Shown here piece after piece: positions 1 to 5,756 of a DNA stretch of 10,778 nucleotides (its first letter is position 1; each line of letters begins with the position of its first letter). The position numbers and the translations under genes are program-made. Under the pieces are notes generated by a model that searched no databases, was not told the origin of the DNA, and saw nothing but the letters and a program-made list of their open reading frames with translations. The DNA is from JAWXBR01 sp034440235 (GTDB taxonomy: Bacteria > Bacteroidota > Ignavibacteria > Kapaibacteriales > Kapaibacteriaceae). Where the stretch lies: contig JAWXBR010000031.1 of assembly GCA_034440235.1 (NCBI GenBank), positions 1 through 10,778 of the forward strand, written 5' to 3'.

Positions 1-400
1 GTTGCACACGCGCTCGCGTGTCTTTCAACGACTCGCCATTAGGGGGGCTGATATCATAGCTACGCCGCCATTTGTGCACTTGTTCGAGACCGTATAGGTC
101 ACTCGTTTCCTGCTTATTCAATCCTTGTAAATCACCATAGTTGCGCTCATTTAGTGCTTTGTCGCGAAACGTTGGCACATCTTTTCTTCCAGCAGCAACT
201 AGTGCTAGGTCGGCGGTATGAATCGACCTCTGCAGGACAGATGTAAAAAGAACATCGAAAGGAACGTCGCGCAACAAAACGCCAGCGCTTGTCGCTTCCT
301 GTTCTCCCAATGCAGTCAATCCGATATCATGCCAACCAGTAAAGCGGTTCTCAAGATTCCACTGCGACTGACCATGTCTAACCAAGGTTAGTCTAGGCAT
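1..400 (-). CDS. gpmA: 2,3-bisphosphoglycerate-dependent phosphoglycerate mutase, 3' end beyond left edge
   Basis: Translating the minus strand from the ATG at 400 gives 133 residues open to the window edge. The enzyme interconverts 3- and 2-phosphoglycerate in cytosolic glycolysis/gluconeogenesis through a phosphohistidine. Visible signatures: VRHGQSQWN at 7-15 (phospho-acceptor His9), NRFTGWHD at 18-25, TSVLQRSIHT at 53-62 (Arg58), LNERNYGDLQGLNK at 83-96 (Glu85) and WRRSYDISPPNGES near 111-124. The jump from SPP to NGES, without the E. coli 'ddpRyp' insertion, suggests the short ~200-residue form. The start follows from homology and from sharing one base with the epimerase stop (TAATG), so it is the fourth gene of the panD operon. 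The second active-site His lies off the window. Identity is secure; the C-terminus cannot be judged. Confidence 0.95.
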   Translation of the reverse strand, partial: MPRLTLVRHGQSQWNLENRFTGWHDIGLTALGEQEATSAGVLLRDVPFDVLFTSVLQRSIHTADLALVAAGRKDVPTFRDKALNERNYGDLQGLNKQETSDLYGLEQVHKWRRSYDISPPNGESLKDTRARVQ

Positions 401-819
401 TAGTTTTCCCCTTCGTTACTGGCAGGTGTACACAATTCCATCAACACACCTCCAGTTGTTTTAGGATGCAGAAATGCAATGAGCATCTCATGTGCGCCGC
501 GCGTCGGCGCGGGTTCGATTACAGCGATACTGTGTTCGGCAAGCCGTGCTAGATCTGCACCGAGTTCACTAGACCTGAAAGCGAGATGATGTATGCCCTC
601 ACCACGTTTTTCAATGAACCTGGCAATAGGCGATGACGCAGTCAAAGGAGCAGTGAGTTCAATACGAACACCGCCGACGTCGAACGAAGCGATGTCTACA
701 CCCTGATCTTCAACACGCTCACGATGAAATTCAACGACATCGAACATGGTACGATACAGCGCCATGCTCGCCTCGATATCGCGCACTGCAATTCCTATGT
801 GATCTATCGCTTTTAACAT
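400..819 (-). CDS. mce: Methylmalonyl-CoA epimerase (VOC superfamily)
   Basis: 139 residues, full length for the family. It converts (2S)- to (2R)-methylmalonyl-CoA, linking propionyl-CoA carboxylase to B12-dependent methylmalonyl-CoA mutase and succinyl-CoA in the cytosol. Two vicinal-oxygen-chelate modules are visible. DHIGIAVRDIEAS at 6-18 carries metal ligand His7. KRGEGIHHLAF at 71-81 carries the His77-His78 pair, of which His78 aligns with the known ligand. FLHPKTTGGVLMELC at 116-130 is a family hallmark and holds Glu128. EDQGVD (37-42) and the SSPIARFIEKRGEG run are also typical. The ATG at 819 lies inside the end of the preceding nucleotidyltransferase gene (7-nt overlap), and its stop shares a base with the gpmA start, which implies coupled translation. 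No mutase or carboxylase gene is in the window. Confidence 0.95.
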   Translation of the reverse strand: MLKAIDHIGIAVRDIEASMALYRTMFDVVEFHRERVEDQGVDIASFDVGGVRIELTAPLTASSPIARFIEKRGEGIHHLAFRSSELGADLARLAEHSIAVIEPAPTRGAHEMLIAFLHPKTTGGVLMELCTPASNEGEN

Positions 820-1586
820 TCTTCTGCGTGCGTGTGTTTTAGAAGTTCAGACGCATGTTGTAAATCTGCGACGGTATTTATGCCGTGTACTTCTTCAGAC
901 CGTTCTGTATGAAAAGCTTCGGTTTTTGCGCCTTCTTGCTTTAGAATTCCAACGATGTCAGTTAGGTAGTACTCTCGTTGGGCGTTTGAATTACGTACAC
1001 GTTCTAGTGCGGCGAACAATGCATCTGTCCGGACGATATATACACCCGAGTTTATTTCACCGATTTCCGTCTGCTCCTCACTCGCATCTTTCTGCTCAAC
1101 AATTGCAAGTACTGCGCCAGCAGCATCACGGATGATGCGGCCATAACCAGTCGGATCGGACAATGTCGTTGTTAACACGGTAAGCGTCGCTTCACTCTTC
1201 ACATGATGGTCGACGAGCGAACGCAGGGTTGTAGCCGAGAGTAATGGCACATCACCCGAGAGAATGAGAACATTGGCTGCTCGACCTTGCACTGCCTGTT
1301 GCGTCTGTTGTACTGCGTGACCCGTCCCAAGCTGTTCTTCCTGCATTACACAGGTTGCTACGGGACATTCTGAGGCAACGAATGCGCGTACAGCGTCGTG
1401 TTGATGTCCGACAACAACAACAATCACCGATGGCTGTACCTGCGTCGCCTGTTTGAGAACATAATGGATAAGGGGCTTTCCGTCGAGCAACGTCAGCACC
1501 TTCGACAAATTCGGATCTCCCATCCGTTTCCCTTTACCAGCTGCCATGATGACAAGGGAAAGGTCAAGTTCTTTCGGCGTCGACAT
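813..1586 (-). CDS. GlmU-type UDP-N-acetylglucosamine pyrophosphorylase domain protein without acetyltransferase domain
   Basis: 257 residues from the ATG at 1586. It matches the N-terminal half of GlmU, which makes UDP-GlcNAc from GlcNAc-1-P and UTP for peptidoglycan and lipid A. Visible motifs: VIMAAGKGKRMGD near 12-24 (nucleotide-binding loop), SKVLTLLDGKPLIHY, QEEQLGTGHAV (uracil/GlcNAc pocket), LSGDVPLL (metal-binding Asp), DPTGYGRIIRD, VEQKDAS, EINSGVYI, NAQREYYLTDI and GINTVADLQHA. All the pyrophosphorylase motifs are present. The left-handed beta-helix acetyltransferase half (another ~200 residues) is absent; the stop is followed at once by mce. An in-frame TTG one codon upstream is possible, but the ATG sharing a base with the panD stop (TGATG) fits coupling better. 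Substrate could be another sugar-1-phosphate, although the GlmU resemblance is close. Confidence 0.88.
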   Translation of the reverse strand: MSTPKELDLSLVIMAAGKGKRMGDPNLSKVLTLLDGKPLIHYVLKQATQVQPSVIVVVVGHQHDAVRAFVASECPVATCVMQEEQLGTGHAVQQTQQAVQGRAANVLILSGDVPLLSATTLRSLVDHHVKSEATLTVLTTTLSDPTGYGRIIRDAAGAVLAIVEQKDASEEQTEIGEINSGVYIVRTDALFAALERVRNSNAQREYYLTDIVGILKQEGAKTEAFHTERSEEVHGINTVADLQHASELLKHTHAEEC

Positions 1587-1981
1587 CAATGATGCTGAAC
1601 CATGGAGGTGTACGGCTCTACGGTGTTTGTTGTTGACTGAATGTCATTATTCGCGTCAACGAGTACAACGAGTGGCTGCCAGGCACGCGCTTCAATATCT
1701 GGCATCGAGGTGTACGAGATAATGATTACCTCGTCTCCGATCTGACCCTTGCGCGCAGCGGCCCCATTCAAACAGATGTCTTTACTGCCGCGTGTGCCGG
1801 GTATGACGTATGTCTCGAACCGCTCGCCGTTGTTGATGTTCACAACGGCCACCTTCTCGTAGGCGAGAAGATTGGCGGCTTCCATCAGGTTCGCGTCTAT
1901 CGTAAGGCTGCCTTCGTAATAAAGGTCTGCCTGCGTTATGCGAGCGCGGTGGATTTTTGATTTAAACATGACGCGATTCAT
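1586..1981 (-). CDS. panD: Aspartate 1-decarboxylase, pyruvoyl-dependent proenzyme
   Basis: 131 residues. It decarboxylates L-aspartate to beta-alanine for pantothenate and CoA synthesis. It self-cleaves at Gly24-Ser25, turning Ser25 into the pyruvoyl cofactor. The sequence YYEGSLTID places that Gly-Ser pair at 24-25, and Lys9, His11, Tyr22, Arg54, Thr57 and Tyr58 all sit at the positions used in E. coli PanD, so the zymogen should process and be active. NGAAARKGQIGDEVIIISY near 72-90 is the conserved double-psi barrel segment. The start MNRVM parallels E. coli MIRTM and is preceded by AGAGGT five bases upstream, one of the few real Shine-Dalgarno sites here. It heads the operon; a TAnnTTTG element lies at 2008-2015. 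The tail after about residue 115 is less conserved. Confidence 0.96.
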   Translation of the reverse strand: MNRVMFKSKIHRARITQADLYYEGSLTIDANLMEAANLLAYEKVAVVNINNGERFETYVIPGTRGSKDICLNGAAARKGQIGDEVIIISYTSMPDIEARAWQPLVVLVDANNDIQSTTNTVEPYTSMVQHH

Positions 1982-2007
1982 ACATTACCTCTAACGGAAT
2001 ACAGACT

Positions 2008-2015
2008 CAAAATTA
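2008..2015 (-). promoter_or_regulatory. Candidate -7 element of the panD operon promoter
   Basis: On the minus strand this reads TAATTTTG, an exact match to the Bacteroidota -7 consensus TAnnTTTG. It lies 26 bases before the panD ATG, so a start point 5-7 bases downstream would give a roughly 20-nt leader containing the AGAGGT ribosome-binding site. I see no clear TTG at the -33 position. Confidence 0.5.
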
Positions 2016-2075
2016 CCGAATCATGGGATTTAGACGATGCGGTGGCGGCAACAGACGATGCAATGGTCGTGTTCG

Positions 2076-2083
2076 TATGTTTG
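2076..2083 (+). promoter_or_regulatory. Candidate -7 element directly before the AtuA-related gene
   Basis: TATGTTTG is an exact TAnnTTTG. Only five bases (CGGGC) separate it from the ATG at 2089, so transcription starting at the usual distance would begin at or next to the start codon, giving a leaderless mRNA. This agrees with the lack of a Shine-Dalgarno sequence and with where homology begins. No clear -33 TTG is seen. Confidence 0.45.
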
Positions 2084-2088
2084 CGGGC

Positions 2089-2445
2089 ATGAATATCCCT
2101 CTTTCTAGACTGGCACACGCCCGTAGCGGCGACAAGGGCGACGCGGCCAATTGTGGCGTAATTGCTTATCGCAAGGAATGGTATCCAATGCTTAGCGAGT
2201 TGCTTACAACAGAGCGTGTAAGCCAACACTTTAAGGGAATCTGCCTCGGCAAGGTCGAGCGGTTCGAGTTGCCAAATCTCTGGGCTCTGAACTTTATCCT
2301 ACACGACACACTTGGTGGGGGAGGTACGGTCTCGTTAAAACTTGATGCCCAAGGCAAGACTATTGCTTCGGCGATGCTGCTCATGGAAGTCGAAGTGCCC
2401 GATACGTTCTTCGATTTAACGTCTGGGGGCGAGTGGATTGCCTAG
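2089..2445 (+). CDS. Stand-alone AtuA-related small protein (ferredoxin-fold domain)
   Basis: 118 residues from the ATG at 2089. It resembles the C-terminal domain of AtuA-type proteins (the small partner of DUF1446 proteins), known from acyclic terpene utilisation but common as a separate ~110-residue protein. No enzymatic activity is established for this part. Visible family features: IPLSRLAHARSGDKGDAANC near 3-22, an ELPNLWALNFILHD segment near 60-73, the glycine run LGGGGTVSLKLDAQGKT near 75-91, and a closing MEVEVP. Longer starts at 2023 and 2077 exist, but the extra residues are Arg/Gly-rich and unlike the family; the -7 element at 2076-2083 also favours 2089. The usual large DUF1446 partner is not next to it. 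Its 3' end overlaps the convergent lipoprotein gene by 30 bases. Confidence 0.75.
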   Translation: MNIPLSRLAHARSGDKGDAANCGVIAYRKEWYPMLSELLTTERVSQHFKGICLGKVERFELPNLWALNFILHDTLGGGGTVSLKLDAQGKTIASAMLLMEVEVPDTFFDLTSGGEWIA

Positions 2446-2868
2446 CCCACAAGCCGCTTCGAGCGACACCATGATCGGACGCATCCACTCTTTAACGTCC
2501 TCGCCTGAGTAGCGTTTATCCCAGGTCTGCTTCACATCGCTGCCATCCTCGCGGTAAGAAACCGACCACACGTAAATTACTACCGAGTCCCCAGCATGTT
2601 TTATGTCCCACGTGCGCGTGAGACCAGTGAAACGATACGCCACATTCTCAACCTTGTCTACAGCCGTTACCGTTCCAGAGTCCTTGCTCGAGTTAACAAT
2701 GGTATAACCATTGCGATTAAAAATCTCGACGAGCTGACCAATGTAGGCCTGCTTTTCGGTGGTACATCGCATAATAATCGGCCGAGGTTTGTCCAGATAG
2801 TTGCACGCGGACAACAGGAACGTCATTGGGAGAAGTCCTAGAAAGATCCGCATGAATAACCTCTGCAT
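2416..2868 (-). CDS. Predicted small lipoprotein of unknown function
   Basis: 150 residues. The N-terminus is a lipoprotein signal: basic MQRLFMR, hydrophobic core IFLGLLPMTFLL, then lipobox L19-S-A-C22, so the mature protein should be lipidated at Cys22 and anchored to a membrane, perhaps the outer one. The mature part of ~128 residues has EKQAYIGQLVEIFNRNGYTI (helix then strand) followed by alternating strand-like stretches with VAYRFTGLTRTWDI and VVIYVWSVSYREDG. This suggests a small alpha/beta domain, which is inference from the pattern. I recognise no family. The start at 2868 has AAGGAG six bases upstream. An alternative ATG at 2853 has AGAGG upstream and keeps the lipobox. The longer open frame back to 3057 runs into kynU and is not credible. 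It is transcribed alone, divergent from kynU. Confidence 0.78.
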   Translation of the reverse strand: MQRLFMRIFLGLLPMTFLLSACNYLDKPRPIIMRCTTEKQAYIGQLVEIFNRNGYTIVNSSKDSGTVTAVDKVENVAYRFTGLTRTWDIKHAGDSVVIYVWSVSYREDGSDVKQTWDKRYSGEDVKEWMRPIMVSLEAACGLGNPLAPRR

Positions 2869-2971
2869 CCAATTCTCCTTAAGTAAGCGATCTTGCAAGT
2901 TATGAAACGACGAACTACAGCGAGAATAACAGCAAAGTAGCGATGACGTTACATCAAGGAATAAACGCCCT
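2869..2971. promoter_or_regulatory. Divergent intergenic region between lipoprotein gene and kynU
   Basis: These 103 bases must hold both promoters. I see AAGGAG before the lipoprotein gene (2875-2880, minus) and AAGGA before kynU (2956-2960, plus, 11 bases from the ATG). On the minus strand CTACTTTG near 2932-2941 is only a near match to TAnnTTTG. No exact -7 element or strong palindrome is evident. Confidence 0.35.
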
Positions 2972-4237
2972 ATGAATCTCGACTTCGAAGCAATGGACAG
3001 GAGCGACGAGCTTTCAAGTTTCCGCTCTCGGTTCCACATCCCGTTAGGTGGTGACAAAAAGCCAGTTCACTACTTCTGCGGCAATAGTCTAGGACTACAA
3101 CCAATTGAGGCGCACGATGCCATCCTTCAGGAAATGAATGATTGGAAACGCTTGGGGGTAGAAGGACATTTTCATGCCAAACGCCCATGGTTCTCGTATC
3201 ACACCTTCTTTCCAGAATTGTTGGCACCCTTAGTCGGCGCACTTCCCATAGAAATTGTTGCCATGAATTCGTTGACGGTGAACCTGCATCTCATGCTCAC
3301 CTCGTTCTATCGTCCGACCGAACTACGACACAAAATCATTTTGGCGGGCAAAGACTTCCCAAGTGACAGGTACGCCATCGAAAGTCAGATTAGACTTCAC
3401 GGCTACGATCCTGAACAGGCAATGGTAGAAATACAGCCTGTTCCTGGTGCCCATGTTCTCACTACAGAGCAGATCGAAAAAGCGATTACCGAACACGCAG
3501 ACTCAGTAGCTCTTGTCATGTTTAGTGGTGTACATTTCCTCACGGGACAATTTTTCGACCTTGCCCGTATTGCGAAGGCGGCGCATGATGTAGGAGCACA
3601 CGTCGGCTTCGACTTAGCACATGCCATTGGCAACGTGGAAATGCGATTGCATGACTGGAATGCCGACTTTGCCGTTTGGTGTTCGTACAAGTATCTGAAT
3701 TCTGGTCCCGGAGGAGTTGGTGGCGTATTTGTACACGAGCGTCACGCCGAACGTAATGACCTTCCAAGATTGGCAGGTTGGTGGGGTAACAACGAGGCCA
3801 CTCGTTTTGAAATCGAGCGTGGTTTTCAATCGATGCGTGGTGCAAGTGGCTGGCAACTTTCAAATGCACAGATTCTTCCCATGGCAGTGCATAAAACGGC
3901 GTTAGATGTTTTTGCTGACGCTACGATGAAGCGCATAAGTGCAAAGCGAGATACACTAACGGCAATGGCAGAACACTTGATTGACGACGCACTTAAAAAC
4001 ACAGATGAAGTACGCATTGTAACACCGCGTGACCCGCGTCAGCGAGGTGCACAGCTATCGATAGGTTTTGATAAAAAAGGACGTGAAGTGTTCGATGGCC
4101 TCATCGCAGACGGCATGATTGTAGACTGGAGAAGCTCTAATGTCATTCGAGTAGCACCGGCACCGTTGTACACGTCCTACGCAGATGTTGCGGCATTCGG
4201 TGATTCATTCAGTAAACAAATCAAGAAACATCTATGA
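2972..4237 (+). CDS. kynU: Kynureninase
   Basis: 421 residues, normal length. It is a PLP-dependent cytosolic enzyme that cleaves L-kynurenine (or 3-hydroxykynurenine) to anthranilate (or 3-hydroxyanthranilate) plus alanine, in tryptophan breakdown or the eukaryote-type route to NAD. Visible motifs: YFCGNSLGLQP 34-43, GHFHAKRPWFSYH 65-77, GKDFPSDRYA 126-135 (phosphate region), FDLAHAIGN 213-221 (Asp214 for the pyridine nitrogen), WCSYKYLNSGPGGVGGVFVH 236-255 with Lys240 as Schiff-base lysine, GWWGN 269-273, WQLSNAQIL 294-302, RGAQLSI 358-364 and DWRSSNVIRVAPAPLY 385-400. All the expected active-site elements are intact. No dioxygenase, monooxygenase or formamidase is in the window, so the pathway's direction is open. 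The stop overlaps the next start as ATGA. Confidence 0.96.
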   Translation: MNLDFEAMDRSDELSSFRSRFHIPLGGDKKPVHYFCGNSLGLQPIEAHDAILQEMNDWKRLGVEGHFHAKRPWFSYHTFFPELLAPLVGALPIEIVAMNSLTVNLHLMLTSFYRPTELRHKIILAGKDFPSDRYAIESQIRLHGYDPEQAMVEIQPVPGAHVLTTEQIEKAITEHADSVALVMFSGVHFLTGQFFDLARIAKAAHDVGAHVGFDLAHAIGNVEMRLHDWNADFAVWCSYKYLNSGPGGVGGVFVHERHAERNDLPRLAGWWGNNEATRFEIERGFQSMRGASGWQLSNAQILPMAVHKTALDVFADATMKRISAKRDTLTAMAEHLIDDALKNTDEVRIVTPRDPRQRGAQLSIGFDKKGREVFDGLIADGMIVDWRSSNVIRVAPAPLYTSYADVAAFGDSFSKQIKKHL

Positions 4238-5004
4238 CATCAGCAGACCATGCAGACATCGATCCGATGCGATATGTCGTAGGAAGACGCGCTGTGATGG
4301 AGTCGTTGCAAGCGGGTAATGAACTCGAAAAAATATTTGTCTCGTATGGTGCAGATGACGGACCGCTTGCAACCATTCGAACGCAAGCGAAACGTGCTGG
4401 TGTGCAATGCTCAATTATGGACAGAAGAAAATTTCAAGTGCTTGAACGTGCTCTGAACGTTGGGCCAAATGATGCACAAGGCATCATTGCGCTACGACCA
4501 GTACGCGCTAGTACAACACTTGCTTCTCTACTCGAATTCGTACTAGGAGAATCTCCACTATTGGTAGCTCTAGATGGAATTATGGATCCGCACAATCTCG
4601 GTGCTATTGCTAGGTCTGCTGAAGGGGCTGGAGCCAAGGGGCTGATTTTACCTGAGAAATTTGGCTCGCCAGTTACACCTACAGCCGTAAAAGCGTCTGC
4701 AGGCGCACTCGAGCATCTACCTGCAGCAAAGGTCCTGCGAATGTCAGAGGCGTTGGAGACAGCAAAGAAGCTTGGCTTTAAGATTATCGGTACTGCATCC
4801 CCGGGCACCATTCATTATCGGAAGGCCGACTACACCGGACCCTGCATCATTGTTCTGGGAAACGAGGGCGAAGGCTTGCATCCACGCGTGCAGCAGATTT
4901 GCAGTCAGCTCGTTGAAATTCCAATGTCAGGTCAGATCGCGTCGCTAAATGCGTCCGTTGCCGCCGGTATCATTCTCTTCGAAGCCCAGGCTCAGCGGGC
5001 TTAA
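4234..5004 (+). CDS. rlmB: RlmB/TrmH-family (SpoU) RNA 2'-O-ribose methyltransferase
   Basis: 256 residues. SAM-dependent SPOUT enzyme; the closest functional type is RlmB, which methylates the ribose of G2251 in 23S rRNA, though the exact nucleotide cannot be read from sequence. The N-terminal RNA-binding domain has YVVGRRAVMESLQAGNELEK at 14-33 and AQGIIAL at 81-87. The knotted catalytic domain has motif 1 LDGIMDPHNLGAIARSAEGAG at 113-133, with Asn121 and Arg127 spaced as the TrmH catalytic Asn/Arg; motif 2 IIVLGNEGEGL at 205-215; and motif 3 IPMSGQIASLNASVAAGIIL at 229-248. The first ATG, coupled to kynU by ATGA, is preferred over Met12. Two-gene operon with kynU, no functional link apparent. 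Confidence 0.88.
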   Translation: MTSADHADIDPMRYVVGRRAVMESLQAGNELEKIFVSYGADDGPLATIRTQAKRAGVQCSIMDRRKFQVLERALNVGPNDAQGIIALRPVRASTTLASLLEFVLGESPLLVALDGIMDPHNLGAIARSAEGAGAKGLILPEKFGSPVTPTAVKASAGALEHLPAAKVLRMSEALETAKKLGFKIIGTASPGTIHYRKADYTGPCIIVLGNEGEGLHPRVQQICSQLVEIPMSGQIASLNASVAAGIILFEAQAQRA

Positions 5005-5018
5005 AGTAGAGTTGAGAC

Positions 5019-5055
5019 AAAAAAAGAGCCTCTCGCTTGGTGTGGGGCGAGAGGC
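5019..5055 (-). terminator. Intrinsic terminator for the TetR gene pair
   Basis: A perfect 9-bp stem, GCCTCTCGC at 5028-5036 and GCGAGAGGC at 5047-5055, closes a 10-base loop. Read on the minus strand the stem is followed by TC and then seven T (from A at 5019-5025). That is the classic rho-independent layout. On the plus strand no T run follows, so it should mainly stop minus-strand transcription from 5178-6400, about 120 bases past its last stop codon. Confidence 0.8.
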
Positions 5056-5071
5056 ATATGAGGGGGTTATG

Positions 5072-5115
5072 TCGGATGGTCTTCAGCAGTGTTGTGCATT
5101 CTGCTGGAGGTCCGA
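5072..5115. other. Second hairpin in the convergent intergenic region
   Basis: TCGGA at 5072-5076 pairs with TCCGA at 5111-5115, and CTTCAGCAG at 5081-5089 with CTGCTGGAG at 5101-5109 (one G-U pair). An internal bulge and an 11-base loop complete it. Neither side has a T run, so it is not a standard terminator. It could end kynU-rlmB transcription in another way, protect the 3' end, or be part of a small RNA. Besides this and the terminator, 5005-5177 holds nothing I can identify. Confidence 0.4.
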
Positions 5116-5177
5116 TGTCACGTTATTTAGCTGACGAATAGCCAAATACATTAGTTCCAAAAACGGACTATCAAATT

Positions 5178-5756
5178 TTATTTGGGTCTCACGCCCCTTA
5201 AAAGCACATCAACAACCGTTTCTGGCAAAGGCGCCATTAGTTTTAACGCTTGCCGGGATTCTGGATGCAAAAGGCAGTCCAGTGCCATTAATGTTACCAC
5301 GACGGTAGCATCCATATTCATAGATTTTCGAATAGCCCCGTGCTGAAGCCCCTTGTCAAGAATCATTCGTAAACGCTTCGAGAGAAAGTTTGTGCGTGCT
5401 TTTAGAAGGCGGGCACCCAAGCGGGGGTCGGCTGTTGTGAGGTCGAACACCAGCGGCGCCGAAAACCGTCCAGAACCATTTGCAACAGCTACAAGAAACG
5501 AACGCAGGCACCGCTCAAATTGGGCAGGGTCGTCTAGGTGCATAGCAGCAATGGAGGCATTAATCTCGCGACCTGCTGAAACAAACGAGCGTATGACAAT
5601 CGACATTTTCGATGGAAAAAAAGCGTAGATGGTGCGCTTCGAAACGCCTGCCTCATTCGCTATTTGCTCTGTGGTAACACGCTGAAAGCCGAAGCGGAAA
5701 AACAGTCCTTCGGACGCTCTTAATATTCGTGCTTCCTGAGCAGAGACATCCTTCAT
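5178..5756 (-). CDS. TetR-family transcriptional regulator, second of a pair
   Basis: 192 residues, usual TetR size. The N-terminal DNA-binding domain spans about 8-55: ARILRASEGLFFRFGFQRV, then the helix-turn-helix TTEQIANEAGVSKRTIYAFF at 28-47 and PSK, matching the TetR_N signature. The C-terminal ligand/dimer domain is helical and too variable to name a ligand. The ATG at 5756 overlaps the stop of the preceding TetR gene as ATGA, so both are made from one transcript. The terminator at 5019-5055 lies downstream. No efflux pump or enzyme gene accompanies it, so its target is unknown. Confidence 0.9.
   Translation of the reverse strand: MKDVSAQEARILRASEGLFFRFGFQRVTTEQIANEAGVSKRTIYAFFPSKMSIVIRSFVSAGREINASIAAMHLDDPAQFERCLRSFLVAVANGSGRFSAPLVFDLTTADPRLGARLLKARTNFLSKRLRMILDKGLQHGAIRKSMNMDATVVVTLMALDCLLHPESRQALKLMAPLPETVVDVLLRGVRPK

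Larger units (their letters stand above)
1961..2092 (+). other. Open-frame fragment ending in an ATGA overlap with the next gene; possible gene relic
   Basis: The plus frame of TTT at 1961 is open for 43 codons and ends in TGA at 2090-2092, overlapping the ATG at 2089 as ATGA. Its last part reads ITESWDLDDAVAATDDAM followed by VVFVCLRA, which looks protein-like (acidic then hydrophobic). There is no good start codon: the first ATG is at 2063 and the first GTG at 2048. The 5' part lies across the panD start. It may be the leftover 3' end of a gene once upstream of the AtuA-related gene, or chance. I do not recognise the peptide. Confidence 0.2.

Noticed and set aside
1587..1589. TTG start one codon upstream for the GlmU-like gene
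   Set aside because: The ATG at 1586 shares a base with the panD stop and is the better start; the difference is one residue.
2023..2088. N-terminal extension of the AtuA-related protein from the ATG at 2023 or 2077
   Set aside because: The extra residues are Arg/Gly/Cys-rich and unlike the family, homology begins at Met 2089, and a -7 element covers 2076-2083.
2869..3057. Longer lipoprotein reading frame starting at 3057
   Set aside because: It would run antisense across the kynU start and bury the signal peptide; the ATG at 2868 has AAGGAG and gives a proper lipobox.
5142..5185. CCAAATA / TATTTGG inverted repeat at the 3' end of the second TetR gene
   Set aside because: Seven A/T-rich pairs around a 30-base loop, partly inside the coding region, are too weak to call.
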